64,000 nt of DNA from Streptomyces sp. CBMA152 (GCF_014596475.1 NZ_MECJ01000033.1:620001-684000); one strand, 5' to 3'. Numbered from the stretch's first letter, positions 49,489 through 59,549 are shown. Numbers and translations: made by a program. The notes: generated by a model from the sequence alone, not told the origin.

Positions 49489-51075
49489 ATGTCGCTGATC
49501 ACCACCCTCGCCCGCCTGGAGGCCGCCGAGGCCGGGCGGGCCGTGCCACTGGCCACCGTGCGCCACCGGCACCTGTCCGAGCGCCCCCTGGTGTTCGTGC
49601 CGCTGACGACCTCCGGCGAGGCCGGGGCGCCGCTGGGGGCGCTCGTCGGGACCGACCGCGAGACGCCCCGGCTGCTCGTGGTGGCGCAGCCACGCGACCG
49701 CGAGCTGCGGTTCGCGTTCCTCGCCGAGCTCGCCGACGCCGTACTGCCGCATCTGGAGACGTACGCGGAGGACGTCGAGCTCGTCGAGCGCAACGAGACG
49801 GACGCCGAGAGCGGCAAGAAGACCAAGGTCGAGGTCGAGCTGTGCACGGACGCGCCGCAGCTGGTCGTGCCGGGACGGGCCGCGATCGACTTCGTACGGC
49901 TGCTCGGCCGGTCCATGCGTTTTCGGCGCACCGCCGAGCAGGACCCCGACACCCCGCACCCCGCCCCGCCGCACGTCCCGCTGCTCGGCCGGTGGCTGAC
50001 CCACTACGGGGAGCGCGCCCGCGTCCCCGGCTCCGCGCTGCTGCTCGCCACGACCGACCTGCTCGGGAGGCACTGGGCGACCGGCCAGTCCAGCCTGGAG
50101 GACCAGCATCTGGCGGCGCTGCTCGCCTGGATCGACCCGCCCGAGGGCGCTTCGGGCGCCGAGGCGGCGCTCCGCGCGGAGCTGGCCCGCGACCGGGACG
50201 GCCAGCTGCTCTGCCCGCCCGCCGGACCCGCCACCGACCCGGCGTTCGACAACAAGCTGCTCGCCCCGGCGATCGACCGCTACGACCGGGCCCGCCAGGC
50301 GCTGTACGCGGCGCAGGACGGCGAGGCGGCCGACGACCGGCTGGGCGAGCTTGGCCGGGCCGAGCAGGAGATCCGCCGTCTGGTCGCGGACCAGCTGCGC
50401 CCCACCTGGGAGTCGGTGTGGCACGCCCTTGACCTGCTGCGGGAGCTTCCCGAGGCACCGCGCGCGGCGGACCGCTGGACCCGCGACCGCTGGTCGTTCA
50501 CCGCCCACCGCGACCGCGTACGGGCGGGCGAGCCGCCGCAGCCGCGCCGCGACGACGCGGTGACGGCCGCCGCCAAGCTCGCCTCCCGGGAGACCGCGCA
50601 GGCCCAGCTGGAGGCGCAGGAGGCGCTGGACGACCCGCTGGTGATGGCCGGGCGCAGGCTGGCCGGGGAGGCGTTCGCGGGCGAGGTCACCGAGGTGGTG
50701 ATGGCCTGGTCGGAGTCGAAGCGGCCGAGCCCGCGCCCGCTGGTGACCGTGCGCACCGACGACGCCCCGCACCTGGCCGAGCGCGCCAAGGTGTTCCGCT
50801 CGCTGGACGGCAGACCCCAGTCCGCCGAGTTCGTGGGGTACGAGGCGGACGGCGCCCTGGTCCTGCGGCTGCTCGACAAGATGGGCCGGAGCAAGGACCC
50901 CGCGCCCGGCTCGGTGCCGGAGAAGGGCGAGCCGGTGTGCTGGACGCTCTTCGAGCACGACCAGCGCGGCGGCCCCAAGCTGCCGGACCCGGAGGCCACC
51001 CCGTGGACCCACGGCGGCCCGCCCGGCACGGACGCGGAACACCCCGATCCCCTCACCCCGGAGGACCTGCTGTGA
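49489..51075 (+). CDS. unknown 528-residue protein between nuclease and helicase
   Basis: This soluble 528-residue protein begins SLITTLARLEAAEAGRAVPLATVRHRHLSERPLVFVPL. It is acidic, rich in Ala/Glu/Arg helices, and shows ALLLATTDLLGRHWATGQSSLEDQHLAALLAWIDPPEG in the middle and LAEREKVFRSLDG-like and ADGALVLRLLDKMGRSK segments near the end. I recognise no catalytic motif, zinc site or nucleotide loop. It starts 37 bp after the nuclease and its stop overlaps the helicase start (GTGA), so it is expected to act with both, perhaps as a bridging or DNA-binding subunit. That role is inference only. Confidence 0.85.
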   Translation: MSLITTLARLEAAEAGRAVPLATVRHRHLSERPLVFVPLTTSGEAGAPLGALVGTDRETPRLLVVAQPRDRELRFAFLAELADAVLPHLETYAEDVELVERNETDAESGKKTKVEVELCTDAPQLVVPGRAAIDFVRLLGRSMRFRRTAEQDPDTPHPAPPHVPLLGRWLTHYGERARVPGSALLLATTDLLGRHWATGQSSLEDQHLAALLAWIDPPEGASGAEAALRAELARDRDGQLLCPPAGPATDPAFDNKLLAPAIDRYDRARQALYAAQDGEAADDRLGELGRAEQEIRRLVADQLRPTWESVWHALDLLRELPEAPRAADRWTRDRWSFTAHRDRVRAGEPPQPRRDDAVTAAAKLASRETAQAQLEAQEALDDPLVMAGRRLAGEAFAGEVTEVVMAWSESKRPSPRPLVTVRTDDAPHLAERAKVFRSLDGRPQSAEFVGYEADGALVLRLLDKMGRSKDPAPGSVPEKGEPVCWTLFEHDQRGGPKLPDPEATPWTHGGPPGTDAEHPDPLTPEDLL

Positions 51076-52415
51076 CCCGCCCCGACAGCGGCTTCGACCC
51101 GGCAGCGGCGGCGGCCGAGGCCACCGGGAGGATCCTCGACCACACGCTGAACGGCGACGCGCGCGGTGTCGTCGTGGACTCGCCGCCGGGCGCCGGAAAG
51201 TCGACGCTCGTGGTGCGCGCCGCGCTCGAACTGGCCGCCGCCGGGCGCCCGTTGATGGTCGTGGCGCAGACCAACGCCCAGGTCGACGACCTCGTCCTGC
51301 GGCTCGCCGAGAAGGAGCCGGAGCTCCCCGTCGGGCGGCTCCACAGCAGCGACTCCGACCCGTACGACAAGGCCCTGGACGACCTCGCCAACGTACGCAA
51401 GTCGGCGAAGGCCGGTGATCTGGCGGGGCTCGACGTGGTGATCTCGACGGCCGCGAAGTGGGCGCACGTCAAGGACGTCGAGCCATGGGCGCACGCGATC
51501 GTGGACGAGGCGTACCAGATGCGCTCGGACGCGCTGCTGGCCGTGGCCGGGCTGTTCGAGCGGGCGCTGTTCGTGGGCGACCCGGGCCAGCTGGACCCGT
51601 TCGCGATCGCCGACTCGGAGCAGTGGGCGGGGCTTTCATACGACCCGTCGGCGAGCGCGGTCACCACCCTGCTCGCGCACAATCCCACGCTTCCGCAGCA
51701 CCGGCTGCCGGTCTCCTGGCGGCTGCCCGCGTCGGCGGCGCCGCTGGTCTCGGACGCGTTCTACCCGTACACACCGTTCCGCAGTGGTACGGACCACGGC
51801 GACCGCCGGCTCGCCTTCGGCGTCGCCTCGGACGGCTCGGCGCCGGACCGGGCGCTGGACGAGGCGGCCGAGTCGGGCTGGGCCCTGCTCGAACTGCCGG
51901 CCCGCCACACCCCGCGCACCGACCCCGAGGCGGTACGGGCGGTGGCCCAGGTCGTACGCAGGTTGCTCGACCGGGGCGGCGCCGCGACCAGCGAGCGCTC
52001 CCCCGACCCCGTGCCGCTGACCGCCGGGCGGATAGCGGTCGGCACGGCCCACCGTGACCAGGCGGCGGCGGTACGGGCGGCGCTCGCGGAGCTCGGCGTC
52101 ACCGGGGTCGCGGTGGACACGGCGAACCGGCTCCAGGGCCGGGAGTTCGACGTGACGGTCGTCCTGCACCCGCTGTCGGGGCGACCCGACGCCACCGCTT
52201 TCCACCTGGAGACGGGCCGCCTGTGCGTGCTGGCCTCCCGGCACCGGCACGCGTGCATCGTGGTGTGCCGCGCGGGCGTCGCGGACCTGCTCGACGAGCA
52301 CCCCTCGACCGAGCCGGTCCAGCTGGGCGTCACCGTGAAGTTCCCCGACGGCTGGGAGGCGAACCACGCGGTGCTGACGCATCTCTCGGAACACCGGGTG
52401 GCGTACCGCCCGTAG
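51072..52415 (+). CDS. SF1B helicase of the Dna2/Upf1 type
   Basis: This 447-residue ATPase shows the helicase motifs in order. Motif I is DSPPGAGKST (K43, S44), Ia is VAQTNAQVDDLVLRL (about 64-78), II is AIVDEAYQM (D145, E146), III is LFVGDPGQLDPF (about 167-178), IV-like is LPQHRLPVSWRLPA, V is VDTANRLQGREFDVTVV and VI-like is LCVLASRHRHACIVVCR. The TN..VD..L form of Ia and the DEA box are closest to Dna2/Upf1/IGHMBP2 helicases. It is short for a helicase and lacks a nuclease domain, which is encoded two genes upstream. The GTG start overlaps the unknown gene. Confidence 0.87.
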   Translation: MTRPDSGFDPAAAAAEATGRILDHTLNGDARGVVVDSPPGAGKSTLVVRAALELAAAGRPLMVVAQTNAQVDDLVLRLAEKEPELPVGRLHSSDSDPYDKALDDLANVRKSAKAGDLAGLDVVISTAAKWAHVKDVEPWAHAIVDEAYQMRSDALLAVAGLFERALFVGDPGQLDPFAIADSEQWAGLSYDPSASAVTTLLAHNPTLPQHRLPVSWRLPASAAPLVSDAFYPYTPFRSGTDHGDRRLAFGVASDGSAPDRALDEAAESGWALLELPARHTPRTDPEAVRAVAQVVRRLLDRGGAATSERSPDPVPLTAGRIAVGTAHRDQAAAVRAALAELGVTGVAVDTANRLQGREFDVTVVLHPLSGRPDATAFHLETGRLCVLASRHRHACIVVCRAGVADLLDEHPSTEPVQLGVTVKFPDGWEANHAVLTHLSEHRVAYRP

Positions 52416-52542
52416 CGCGCTCCGGCCGGGGGCGCGCGGTGGGGCGCGCGGGGCCGGGGCAGGCCCACTTGCGGGGCGCGGGACAATGGAGGGTGGCCCG
52501 GGGCGAACACCGGGCCGTTGAACTGTGGCAGGAGGAGACCTG

Positions 52543-52884
52543 ATGGCGGAGCCCGAGCGGAAGGAGCAGCGGCTGAGGCCGGCGCCGTTGCTGTTCGAGC
52601 CTGCCGAGGCCGCCGCCGACCCGGAGCACTTCTTCGACCTGGAGTCGATCGAGGACCCCCGCGAACTGCTGTCGCGGGCGACCGAGCTGGCGCTCGCGTT
52701 CCGCGCGGCGGCCGACCGGGCCGTCGAGTACCAGGCGATCGCGGCCGCGCAACTGGGCGACCCGCGACGTTTTGACCGCCTCACGGCCGCCGACATCGCC
52801 GACCGGGCGCAGTGGACCGAGGACTACGCGAAGAAGATGGTCGAGTTCGGACGGGATCTGCTGCGGGGGACCGAGGCGAAGTAG
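52543..52884 (+). CDS. small helical protein after the helicase (hypothetical)
   Basis: This 113-residue protein reads EPERKEQRLRPAPLLFEPAEAAADPEHFFDLESIEDPRELLSRATELALAFRAAADRAVEYQAIAAAQLGDPRRFDRLTAADIADRAQWTEDYAKKMVEFGRDLL. It is mostly helical with no known motif. GGAGGAG lies about 6 bp before the ATG, a strong ribosome site. A 127-bp gap separates it from the helicase, so it may have its own promoter. Four degenerate GC-rich repeats follow its stop. Confidence 0.75.
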   Translation: MAEPERKEQRLRPAPLLFEPAEAAADPEHFFDLESIEDPRELLSRATELALAFRAAADRAVEYQAIAAAQLGDPRRFDRLTAADIADRAQWTEDYAKKMVEFGRDLLRGTEAK

Positions 52885-52987
52885 CGGGCCGCAGCGGGGG
52901 CCGTGCGGTGGGTGCGGGCCGCAGGGCCGGGCGGGACGGCGGGTGCGGGCCGCAGGCGCGCAAGCCGGGGGCGGAGCCGGGCCGCAG
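52884..52987 (+). repeat. degenerate ~31-bp tandem repeat
   Basis: GCGGGCCGCAG occurs at 52884, 52914 and 52945, and CCGGGCCGCAG at 52977, so the period is 30-32 bp. It starts at the stop codon of the 113-residue gene. The gap to 53187 (303 bp) otherwise holds nothing I can support beyond the promoter of the next gene. Confidence 0.75.
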
Positions 52988-53187
52988 GCTAGGGCGCAGG
53001 CGAGGGGCCGCGCGCCTCCAGATGCCCCAGCCAGCCCCCGTAACCCTCGGTCACACGACTCGATCACGAGGCCCGTTCACACGCCCTCGGCATATGCGGG
53101 GCGCACCATACGCGCTCCCACCCCGCCCTGTCCCGGTTTCCGGCAACTACTGGAACAGAACGTCCGGGATCGGTAGATCTAGGTCAC

Positions 53188-53781
53188 ATGAGCATCTTGG
53201 AGTGCGACGAGGCCCCGCTCGCCGACGACGCCGTCAGCGAGGTGACCCCCGAGGGCGCGGCCTGGCTGGTCACGGCCGCCACGCATCCGCGCAGCACCCT
53301 CGCGCTGTGGGAGGCGCGGCCGACCGCCCCGCTCGTGCTGCCCTGCGGCACCGCGTTCGACGTGGTCAGCGCGCCCTCGGTGTTCGGGCGGCGGATGCTC
53401 GACCGGCTGTGGTCCGAGGGCGCGGGCTCCGGCCCGGTCGCCCGGCACCGCGGCCGCCTGCTGCTCTTCGCCGTCCCCGGCACCGCCCACCGCCTGCCGT
53501 CCCTGCTCGACTGGGAGGAGTGGGCCGCCGTGCCGCCGCTGCTCTGCCACGGCACCGGGGACGCGGTCACCGTCCCCGCGCTGGAGCGCTCCGGGCACCC
53601 CGAGGCGGCCCGCTGGGTGGTCGCCCCGCACACCCGCAAGCCGTGGCTGCCGGGCCCCGACATCCTGCTCTGGGCCTGCGTACGAGCGGCCCGCGACGGC
53701 TCCGCGGGCGGGCGCCGCTTATCGATTTTTCCTCCCGCCGATCAGGATGCTAAGGTCTACGACGTCAGCAGGCGCCGCTAG
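53188..53781 (+). CDS. prim-pol-like family protein with tail running into tRNA-Lys
   Basis: This 197-residue protein has the family pattern LVLPCGTAFDVVSAPSVFGRRMLDRLWSEG...GPVARHRGRLLLFAVPGTAHRLPSLLDWEEW...CHGTGDAVTVPALE...RWVVAPHTRKPWLPGPDILLWACVRAAR. That is a complete family domain, ending near residue 171. The last 26 residues are read through AT-richer sequence, include a TTA codon (53719-53721), and stop with TAG inside tRNA-Lys, 10 bp past its first base. The tail may be non-native. The gene resembles the one at 44543. Streptomyces relatives are often annotated as primase/polymerase; activity is unproven. Confidence 0.75.
   Translation: MSILECDEAPLADDAVSEVTPEGAAWLVTAATHPRSTLALWEARPTAPLVLPCGTAFDVVSAPSVFGRRMLDRLWSEGAGSGPVARHRGRLLLFAVPGTAHRLPSLLDWEEWAAVPPLLCHGTGDAVTVPALERSGHPEAARWVVAPHTRKPWLPGPDILLWACVRAARDGSAGGRRLSIFPPADQDAKVYDVSRRR
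53719..53721 (+). other. TTA codon in the gene preceding tRNA-Lys
   Basis: The Leu codon in the stretch RRLSIF is TTA, in frame with the ATG at 53188. If the tail is truly translated, the gene would depend on bldA tRNA. It lies in the AT-rich stretch that is probably the tRNA promoter. Confidence 0.85.
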
Positions 53782-53845
53782 CTCAGTTGGTTAGAGCAGC
53801 TGACTCTTAATCAGCGGGTCCGGGGTTCGAGTCCCTGGCGGCGCA
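53772..53845 (+). tRNA. tRNA-Lys (CTT anticodon)
   Basis: The cloverleaf is complete: acceptor GCGCCGC/GCGGCGC with discriminator A, D arm with GTTGGTTAGAG, anticodon stem GCTGA/TCAGC with loop CTCTTAA (CTT), and T arm CGGGGTTCGAGTCCCTG. CCA is not encoded (CAG follows). A possible -10, TAAGGT, lies at 53751-53756. A terminator follows after 6 bp. Confidence 0.97.
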
Positions 53846-53851
53846 CAGACG

Positions 53852-53885
53852 GAAGAAGCCCTTCGCGCAAGCGGAGGGCTTCTTC
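53852..53885 (+). terminator. terminator after tRNA-Lys
   Basis: A 15-bp stem (arm GAAGAAGCCCTTCGC, one G-U pair) closes a GCAA tetraloop and is followed by GTTTTCG. It ends the tRNA-Lys transcript and may also serve the convergent protease gene. Confidence 0.93.
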
Positions 53886-53936
53886 GTTTTCGCGTACGGA
53901 CACGCGCTCCACACCCACTCGCGCCCGTAAGAGGCC

Positions 53937-55172
53937 TCACGGAGTGACCCGCACGGTCCACCCCCCCGACCGCGTCCGCCCCGCCACCTCGATCTTGATC
54001 TTCTCGCCCGGCACGGTGTACGTCTCACCGACACCCAGCGGCGCGTCCGCCAGCGCCGGGTAGACCGAGCGCTCCCAGCACGCCCCCGTGTCCGGGTGCG
54101 TGTCCAGGACCTCGACGGGGCCGCTGCCGGACGCGGACCCGCTGCGTACGCGGTAGATCAGCACCCCTTCGGTACAGGTCGACCGGTCGTTGCCGGTCGC
54201 GTCCCGTACCTCGATGGCGAGCGCGCTGTCCGCCGACGTGCGGACCACCGCGAGGCGCACGCCCTCGCGGCCGACGGCCTCGGGCGGTGCGGAGAGCGGG
54301 ACGAGCGTCAAGGTGGTGCCGCGCGCGGGCACGCACGCCACCTGCCGCCGGTCCAGCCACCCCAGCTTCCACTTCTGCCAGCCGAACAGATCCGGCGCCA
54401 TCCCGAACTGGCTGCCCATCACGTCCCAGTCGCCCACATACGTGTCCCAGTCGCCCTTGCCGTCCACCGGCCGGTGGTAGAGGTCCGGCAGGTCGAAGAC
54501 GTGCCCGGTCTCGTGGGCCAGGACGTTGCGGTCCGGCGGATGCTGTTCGAAGACCGTGACGACCCGCTTGATGTCCGTCCCGTCGACCCGCAGCGGCTGG
54601 TCGAAGTTGACGACCTTCGTGGCGTCCGAGTCGACGCCCGGCGCGTACGGGTCGGCGACCAGGTAGACGATGTCGTACGCGGAGAAGTCCACGGTCGGAT
54701 CGGCGGCACTGATCGCGTCGCGCAGATACTGGGTGCGCTTGTCCGGGTCCCAGTCGCGCTGTATGCGGTACGCGGTGGACGCCTTCGGCATCTTCACCCA
54801 GTTCGGCTGCGGATGGGCGGCGAGCTTGAACTTGCCGTACGAGGCCCGGGCGAAGAAGTCGCTGGTCGCCGGGAAGTAGTCGCTCGCCAGTTCCTTGGGC
54901 GAGGCGGTGGGCGCCGAGTCCGGGAAGGACAGGAAGATCATCACCGCGTTGAGGGTGCGGACCGGGCGCGGGTAGGCGTCGTTCCAGGTGTCGACGCCGA
55001 GCGAGTGGTGGGCCACGGTGCGGGGCAGCGCGCAGGGCATCGCCGATCCGGCGGCCACGGCGGGGCCCGCCACGAGGGTGGTGGCGGCCACCGCCGTGAG
55101 GGAGGTGAGCGCGGCGGCGGCACTGCGCAGCCGGACGCGCTCCACTCCCCCGGGTGTCAGCTGACGCTCCAC
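53937..55172 (-). CDS. secreted M6-family metalloprotease
   Basis: This 411-residue protein has an N-terminal signal peptide (VRLRSAAAALTSLTAVAATTLVAGPAVAAG) and a zinc protease core: NVLAHETGHVFDLPDLYH holds HExxH at residues 220-224, followed by a downstream Asp/His-rich loop GDWDVMGSQFG with the Met-turn-like Met. RTLNAVMIFLSFPDS is the typical M6 N-terminal strand. The start is GTG at 55172 behind GGAGG; the longer frame has no coding character. It is divergent from cdgA. Substrate is unknown; relatives include immune inhibitor A. Confidence 0.9.
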   Translation of the reverse strand: MERQLTPGGVERVRLRSAAAALTSLTAVAATTLVAGPAVAAGSAMPCALPRTVAHHSLGVDTWNDAYPRPVRTLNAVMIFLSFPDSAPTASPKELASDYFPATSDFFARASYGKFKLAAHPQPNWVKMPKASTAYRIQRDWDPDKRTQYLRDAISAADPTVDFSAYDIVYLVADPYAPGVDSDATKVVNFDQPLRVDGTDIKRVVTVFEQHPPDRNVLAHETGHVFDLPDLYHRPVDGKGDWDTYVGDWDVMGSQFGMAPDLFGWQKWKLGWLDRRQVACVPARGTTLTLVPLSAPPEAVGREGVRLAVVRTSADSALAIEVRDATGNDRSTCTEGVLIYRVRSGSASGSGPVEVLDTHPDTGACWERSVYPALADAPLGVGETYTVPGEKIKIEVAGRTRSGGWTVRVTP

Positions 55173-55532
55173 GTCGACCTCCGGGTACGGAATGCGGGAC
55201 ACCTCACCCACCTTGTGCGGGTTTGAGGGATTACGCCCTGTTCCGCTGCCCCAGTCGGGTGAGGGGCCCGACACGTGCCCGACACCCCGATGCCTCACGG
55301 AAAGTCACAATCGGTCACACGGGAATCGCCGCTGGCCAGACCCATGCAGAAACGATCGGTCTCGACTCCCGGGTGCGCATGATCACGGCATTGGAGCTGG
55401 ATCGGCTGCTGCGCCTGCCTCTATGATCGGCACACTTTCCTGCGTGGATTCAGCCCCGGGCGGCTGTCCTCCACCCGGTCGACGGCCCCGACCACATCTC
55501 TGTACGACTCGAATGCACAGCGGGAGCGAGCG
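55173..55532. promoter_or_regulatory. 360-bp divergent promoter region of cdgA
   Basis: No gene is supported here. GTCAC occurs at 55304-55308 and 55314-55318, exactly 10 bp apart, in the style of BldD half-sites, though direct rather than inverted. TATGAT at 55423-55428 could be a -10. cdgA is a known BldD target in S. coelicolor, so a long control region is expected. Confidence 0.5.
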
Positions 55533-57506
55533 GTGAGCGGAACCCCCGAAGGACCGGGATCAGCCCCCGGGACCATCCGGCCGCCGGTCACAGAGCGTCA
55601 TCCGGAGACCTTCGAGCGGCCGTCCGGCCGCCCGCCCGAACGTCACGCGGTCGGCCGCACCACGGCGGAGCTGCGCGACCGTACGACTCCGGAACTGCGC
55701 GGCCTCACCACGGCGGACCTGCACGACCTCGGCACGGGCAACGTGCGCGACCACCTCACGGCCGAGCCGCGCGACTACGCCGCGGCCGAGCCGCGCGACT
55801 ACCGCGCCGCCTTCAACGCGGCGCATCTCGCGATGGCCGTCGTCGACCGGGAGGGCACGGTCGTCGCCGCCAACGACGCACTGGCCGCGCTGCTCGCCGC
55901 CGAGCCCGCCGAGTTGTGCGGGCAGGCCGCCGCCGACCTCGTCGACCTCGCCGCCGACGCCCGCACCTGGCACATCTACCGCGAGGTGCTGAACGGCAGC
56001 CACTCCCGGTTCCGCTGCACCCGCCGCCTCAAGCACCCCGACGGGCACTCCCTTTGGGCCGAGGTGACGGTGGCGCCCGTGCCGGACAGCACCTGTGTGC
56101 TGCTCTCGATCACCGACATCAGCGACCGCCGCGAGCTCCAGGCCCGGCTGCGCCATCTCCAGATGCACGACCCGGTCACCCGGCTGCCCAACCGCACCTT
56201 GTTCTTCGAGCGGCTCGCGGGCGCCCTGGAGGCCTCCACGTACGGACGCGGCGGCACCGGCCGGATCGGCATCTGCTACCTCGACCTGGACGGCTTCAAG
56301 GCCGTCAACGACACCCTCGGCCACCGCATCGGCGACCGCCTCCTCTCCGCCGTCGCCGCCCGCCTCACCCACTGCGCCGACCAGAGCGGATACGCACGCA
56401 GCGGTGGGCACTTGGTGGCGCGGCTGGGCGGCGACGAGTTCGCGGTGCTGGTCGAGGACTCGACGGGGACCGAGCAGCTGGCGGATCTGGCGAAGTCCGT
56501 ACTGGCCGCGCTCCAGCAGCCGTTCGACCTGGCCGGGCAGCGCCTGTCGGTCTCGGCGTCGATCGGCGTGGTGGAGCGGGTGGTCGCCGGGACGACCGCG
56601 ACGGGGCTGATGCAGGACGCCGACACCACGCTGTACTGGGCCAAGGCCGACGGCAAGGCCCGCTGGACGCTCTTCGACCCGGAGCGCAACGCCCACCGCA
56701 TGACCCGCCAGGCGCTCTCCTCGACGCTGCGCCCGGCCGTGGACCGGGGCGAGTTCGGACTCCAGTACCAGCCGCTCGTCAGCATGGCCGACGGGGTCGT
56801 ACAAGGTGTGGAAGCACTAGTGCGATGGAACCATCCGCAGTTCGGCACACTTGCGCCGAATCGGTTCATCGGAATTGCGGAAGAGGACGGCTCCATCGTC
56901 CAGCTCGGCCGCTGGGTGCTGCGCACGGCCTGCCGGCAGGCGCGGCGCTGGCAGATCGACCACCCGGGCGTGCCGCCGATCTTCGTGAGCGTCAACGTCG
57001 CCGTACGCCAGGTCTGGGACTCCGACCTGGTGGCGGACGTCGCGGAGATCCTGGCCGAGACGGGTCTGGCCCCGCATCTGCTCCAGCTGGAGCTCACCGA
57101 GTCGGCGGTCATGGGCTCGGCGGGCCGCCCGCTCCAGGCCCTCCAGGCGCTCTCCGACATGGGCGTACGGATCGCGATCGACGATTTCGGCACCGGGTAC
57201 TCCAACCTCGCCTACCTCAGCCGTCTCCCGGTCTCCGTACTGAAGCTCGACGGATCGTTCGTGCGGGGCTTCCAGTACGACGAGGGGGGCGTGCACCCCA
57301 ACCCGGCCGACGAGACGATCGTCGAGGCGATGGTCCAGCTCGCCCATCGACTCGGCCTCACGGTGACGGCGGAGTGCGTCGAGACGGCCCATCAGGCGGA
57401 GCGCCTGCGCCGCATCGGCTGCGACACGGGCCAGGGCTGGCTGTACTCCCGCGCGATCGCCCCGGAACACATCGCGGTGATGCTGGCGGCGGGCTGCAGA
57501 GCGTAA
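55533..57506 (+). CDS. cdgA: c-di-GMP turnover enzyme, PAS-GGDEF-EAL
   Basis: This 657-residue cytoplasmic protein begins with a low-complexity region holding repeated RTTAELRD/LRGLTTADL-type units (about 40-92), then a PAS domain (about 93-200). The GGDEF domain follows (LGGDEFAVLVE, GGDEF at 299-303) and then the EAL domain (EAL at 427-429, LELTES, DDFGTGYSNL, ECVE). Both active sites look intact. In position and layout it matches S. coelicolor CdgA, a diguanylate cyclase/phosphodiesterase that delays or alters sporulation and is repressed by BldD. The GTG start has GGGAG upstream. Confidence 0.94.
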   Translation: MSGTPEGPGSAPGTIRPPVTERHPETFERPSGRPPERHAVGRTTAELRDRTTPELRGLTTADLHDLGTGNVRDHLTAEPRDYAAAEPRDYRAAFNAAHLAMAVVDREGTVVAANDALAALLAAEPAELCGQAAADLVDLAADARTWHIYREVLNGSHSRFRCTRRLKHPDGHSLWAEVTVAPVPDSTCVLLSITDISDRRELQARLRHLQMHDPVTRLPNRTLFFERLAGALEASTYGRGGTGRIGICYLDLDGFKAVNDTLGHRIGDRLLSAVAARLTHCADQSGYARSGGHLVARLGGDEFAVLVEDSTGTEQLADLAKSVLAALQQPFDLAGQRLSVSASIGVVERVVAGTTATGLMQDADTTLYWAKADGKARWTLFDPERNAHRMTRQALSSTLRPAVDRGEFGLQYQPLVSMADGVVQGVEALVRWNHPQFGTLAPNRFIGIAEEDGSIVQLGRWVLRTACRQARRWQIDHPGVPPIFVSVNVAVRQVWDSDLVADVAEILAETGLAPHLLQLELTESAVMGSAGRPLQALQALSDMGVRIAIDDFGTGYSNLAYLSRLPVSVLKLDGSFVRGFQYDEGGVHPNPADETIVEAMVQLAHRLGLTVTAECVETAHQAERLRRIGCDTGQGWLYSRAIAPEHIAVMLAAGCRA

Positions 57507-57515
57507 AAGCGCAAA

Positions 57516-57553
57516 GAAGCCGCCCCACCCCCGGCACGGGGTGAGGCGGCTTC
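57516..57553. terminator. bidirectional terminator between cdgA and chitinase
   Basis: A 16-bp stem with one C-A mismatch (57516-57531 with 57538-57553, arm GAAGCCGCC...CACCCC) closes a 6-nt loop. It lies 9 bp after the cdgA stop and 49 bp from the chitinase stop on the other strand. Confidence 0.9.
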
Positions 57554-57602
57554 CCCCTTGGGGGGCCTTGGCCAGGTCAACAGGCCCTCGGGCGGCCCCG
57601 GT

Positions 57603-59303
<1,701 letters not shown>

Positions 59304-59374
59304 GGACGGGCCTCCGGGGGGTGAGCGAAACGGCGGTTGGAGCAGTGATAGCGATCACGACCGGGACACGTCAA

Positions 59375-59403
59375 TGGTCTGAACCAAATTGAGGACTAGA
59401 CCA
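59375..59403 (-). promoter_or_regulatory. chitinase promoter repeats / DasR-like sites
   Basis: Read on the minus strand, TGGTCTAGTCC (59403-59393) and TGGTTCAGACCA (59386-59375) form a direct repeat spaced 17 bp start to start. Both resemble the chitinase direct repeat TGGTCCAGACCT and the dre core TGGTCTAGACCA. They lie 72-100 bp upstream of the start codon. Confidence 0.75.
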
Positions 59404-59549
59404 ATTTGGGTGCGAAACCGCTTGTCAGGGAGGTGCGCCGTACGCACGAACCGCCCGCCACCATCGGTGACGAGCGGTTTAAGGGTGTCTTATGGATCTT
59501 GGACGGGCCGGTGAACGGGCTGGACCACGGTCCACCCGAAACCCAGGTT

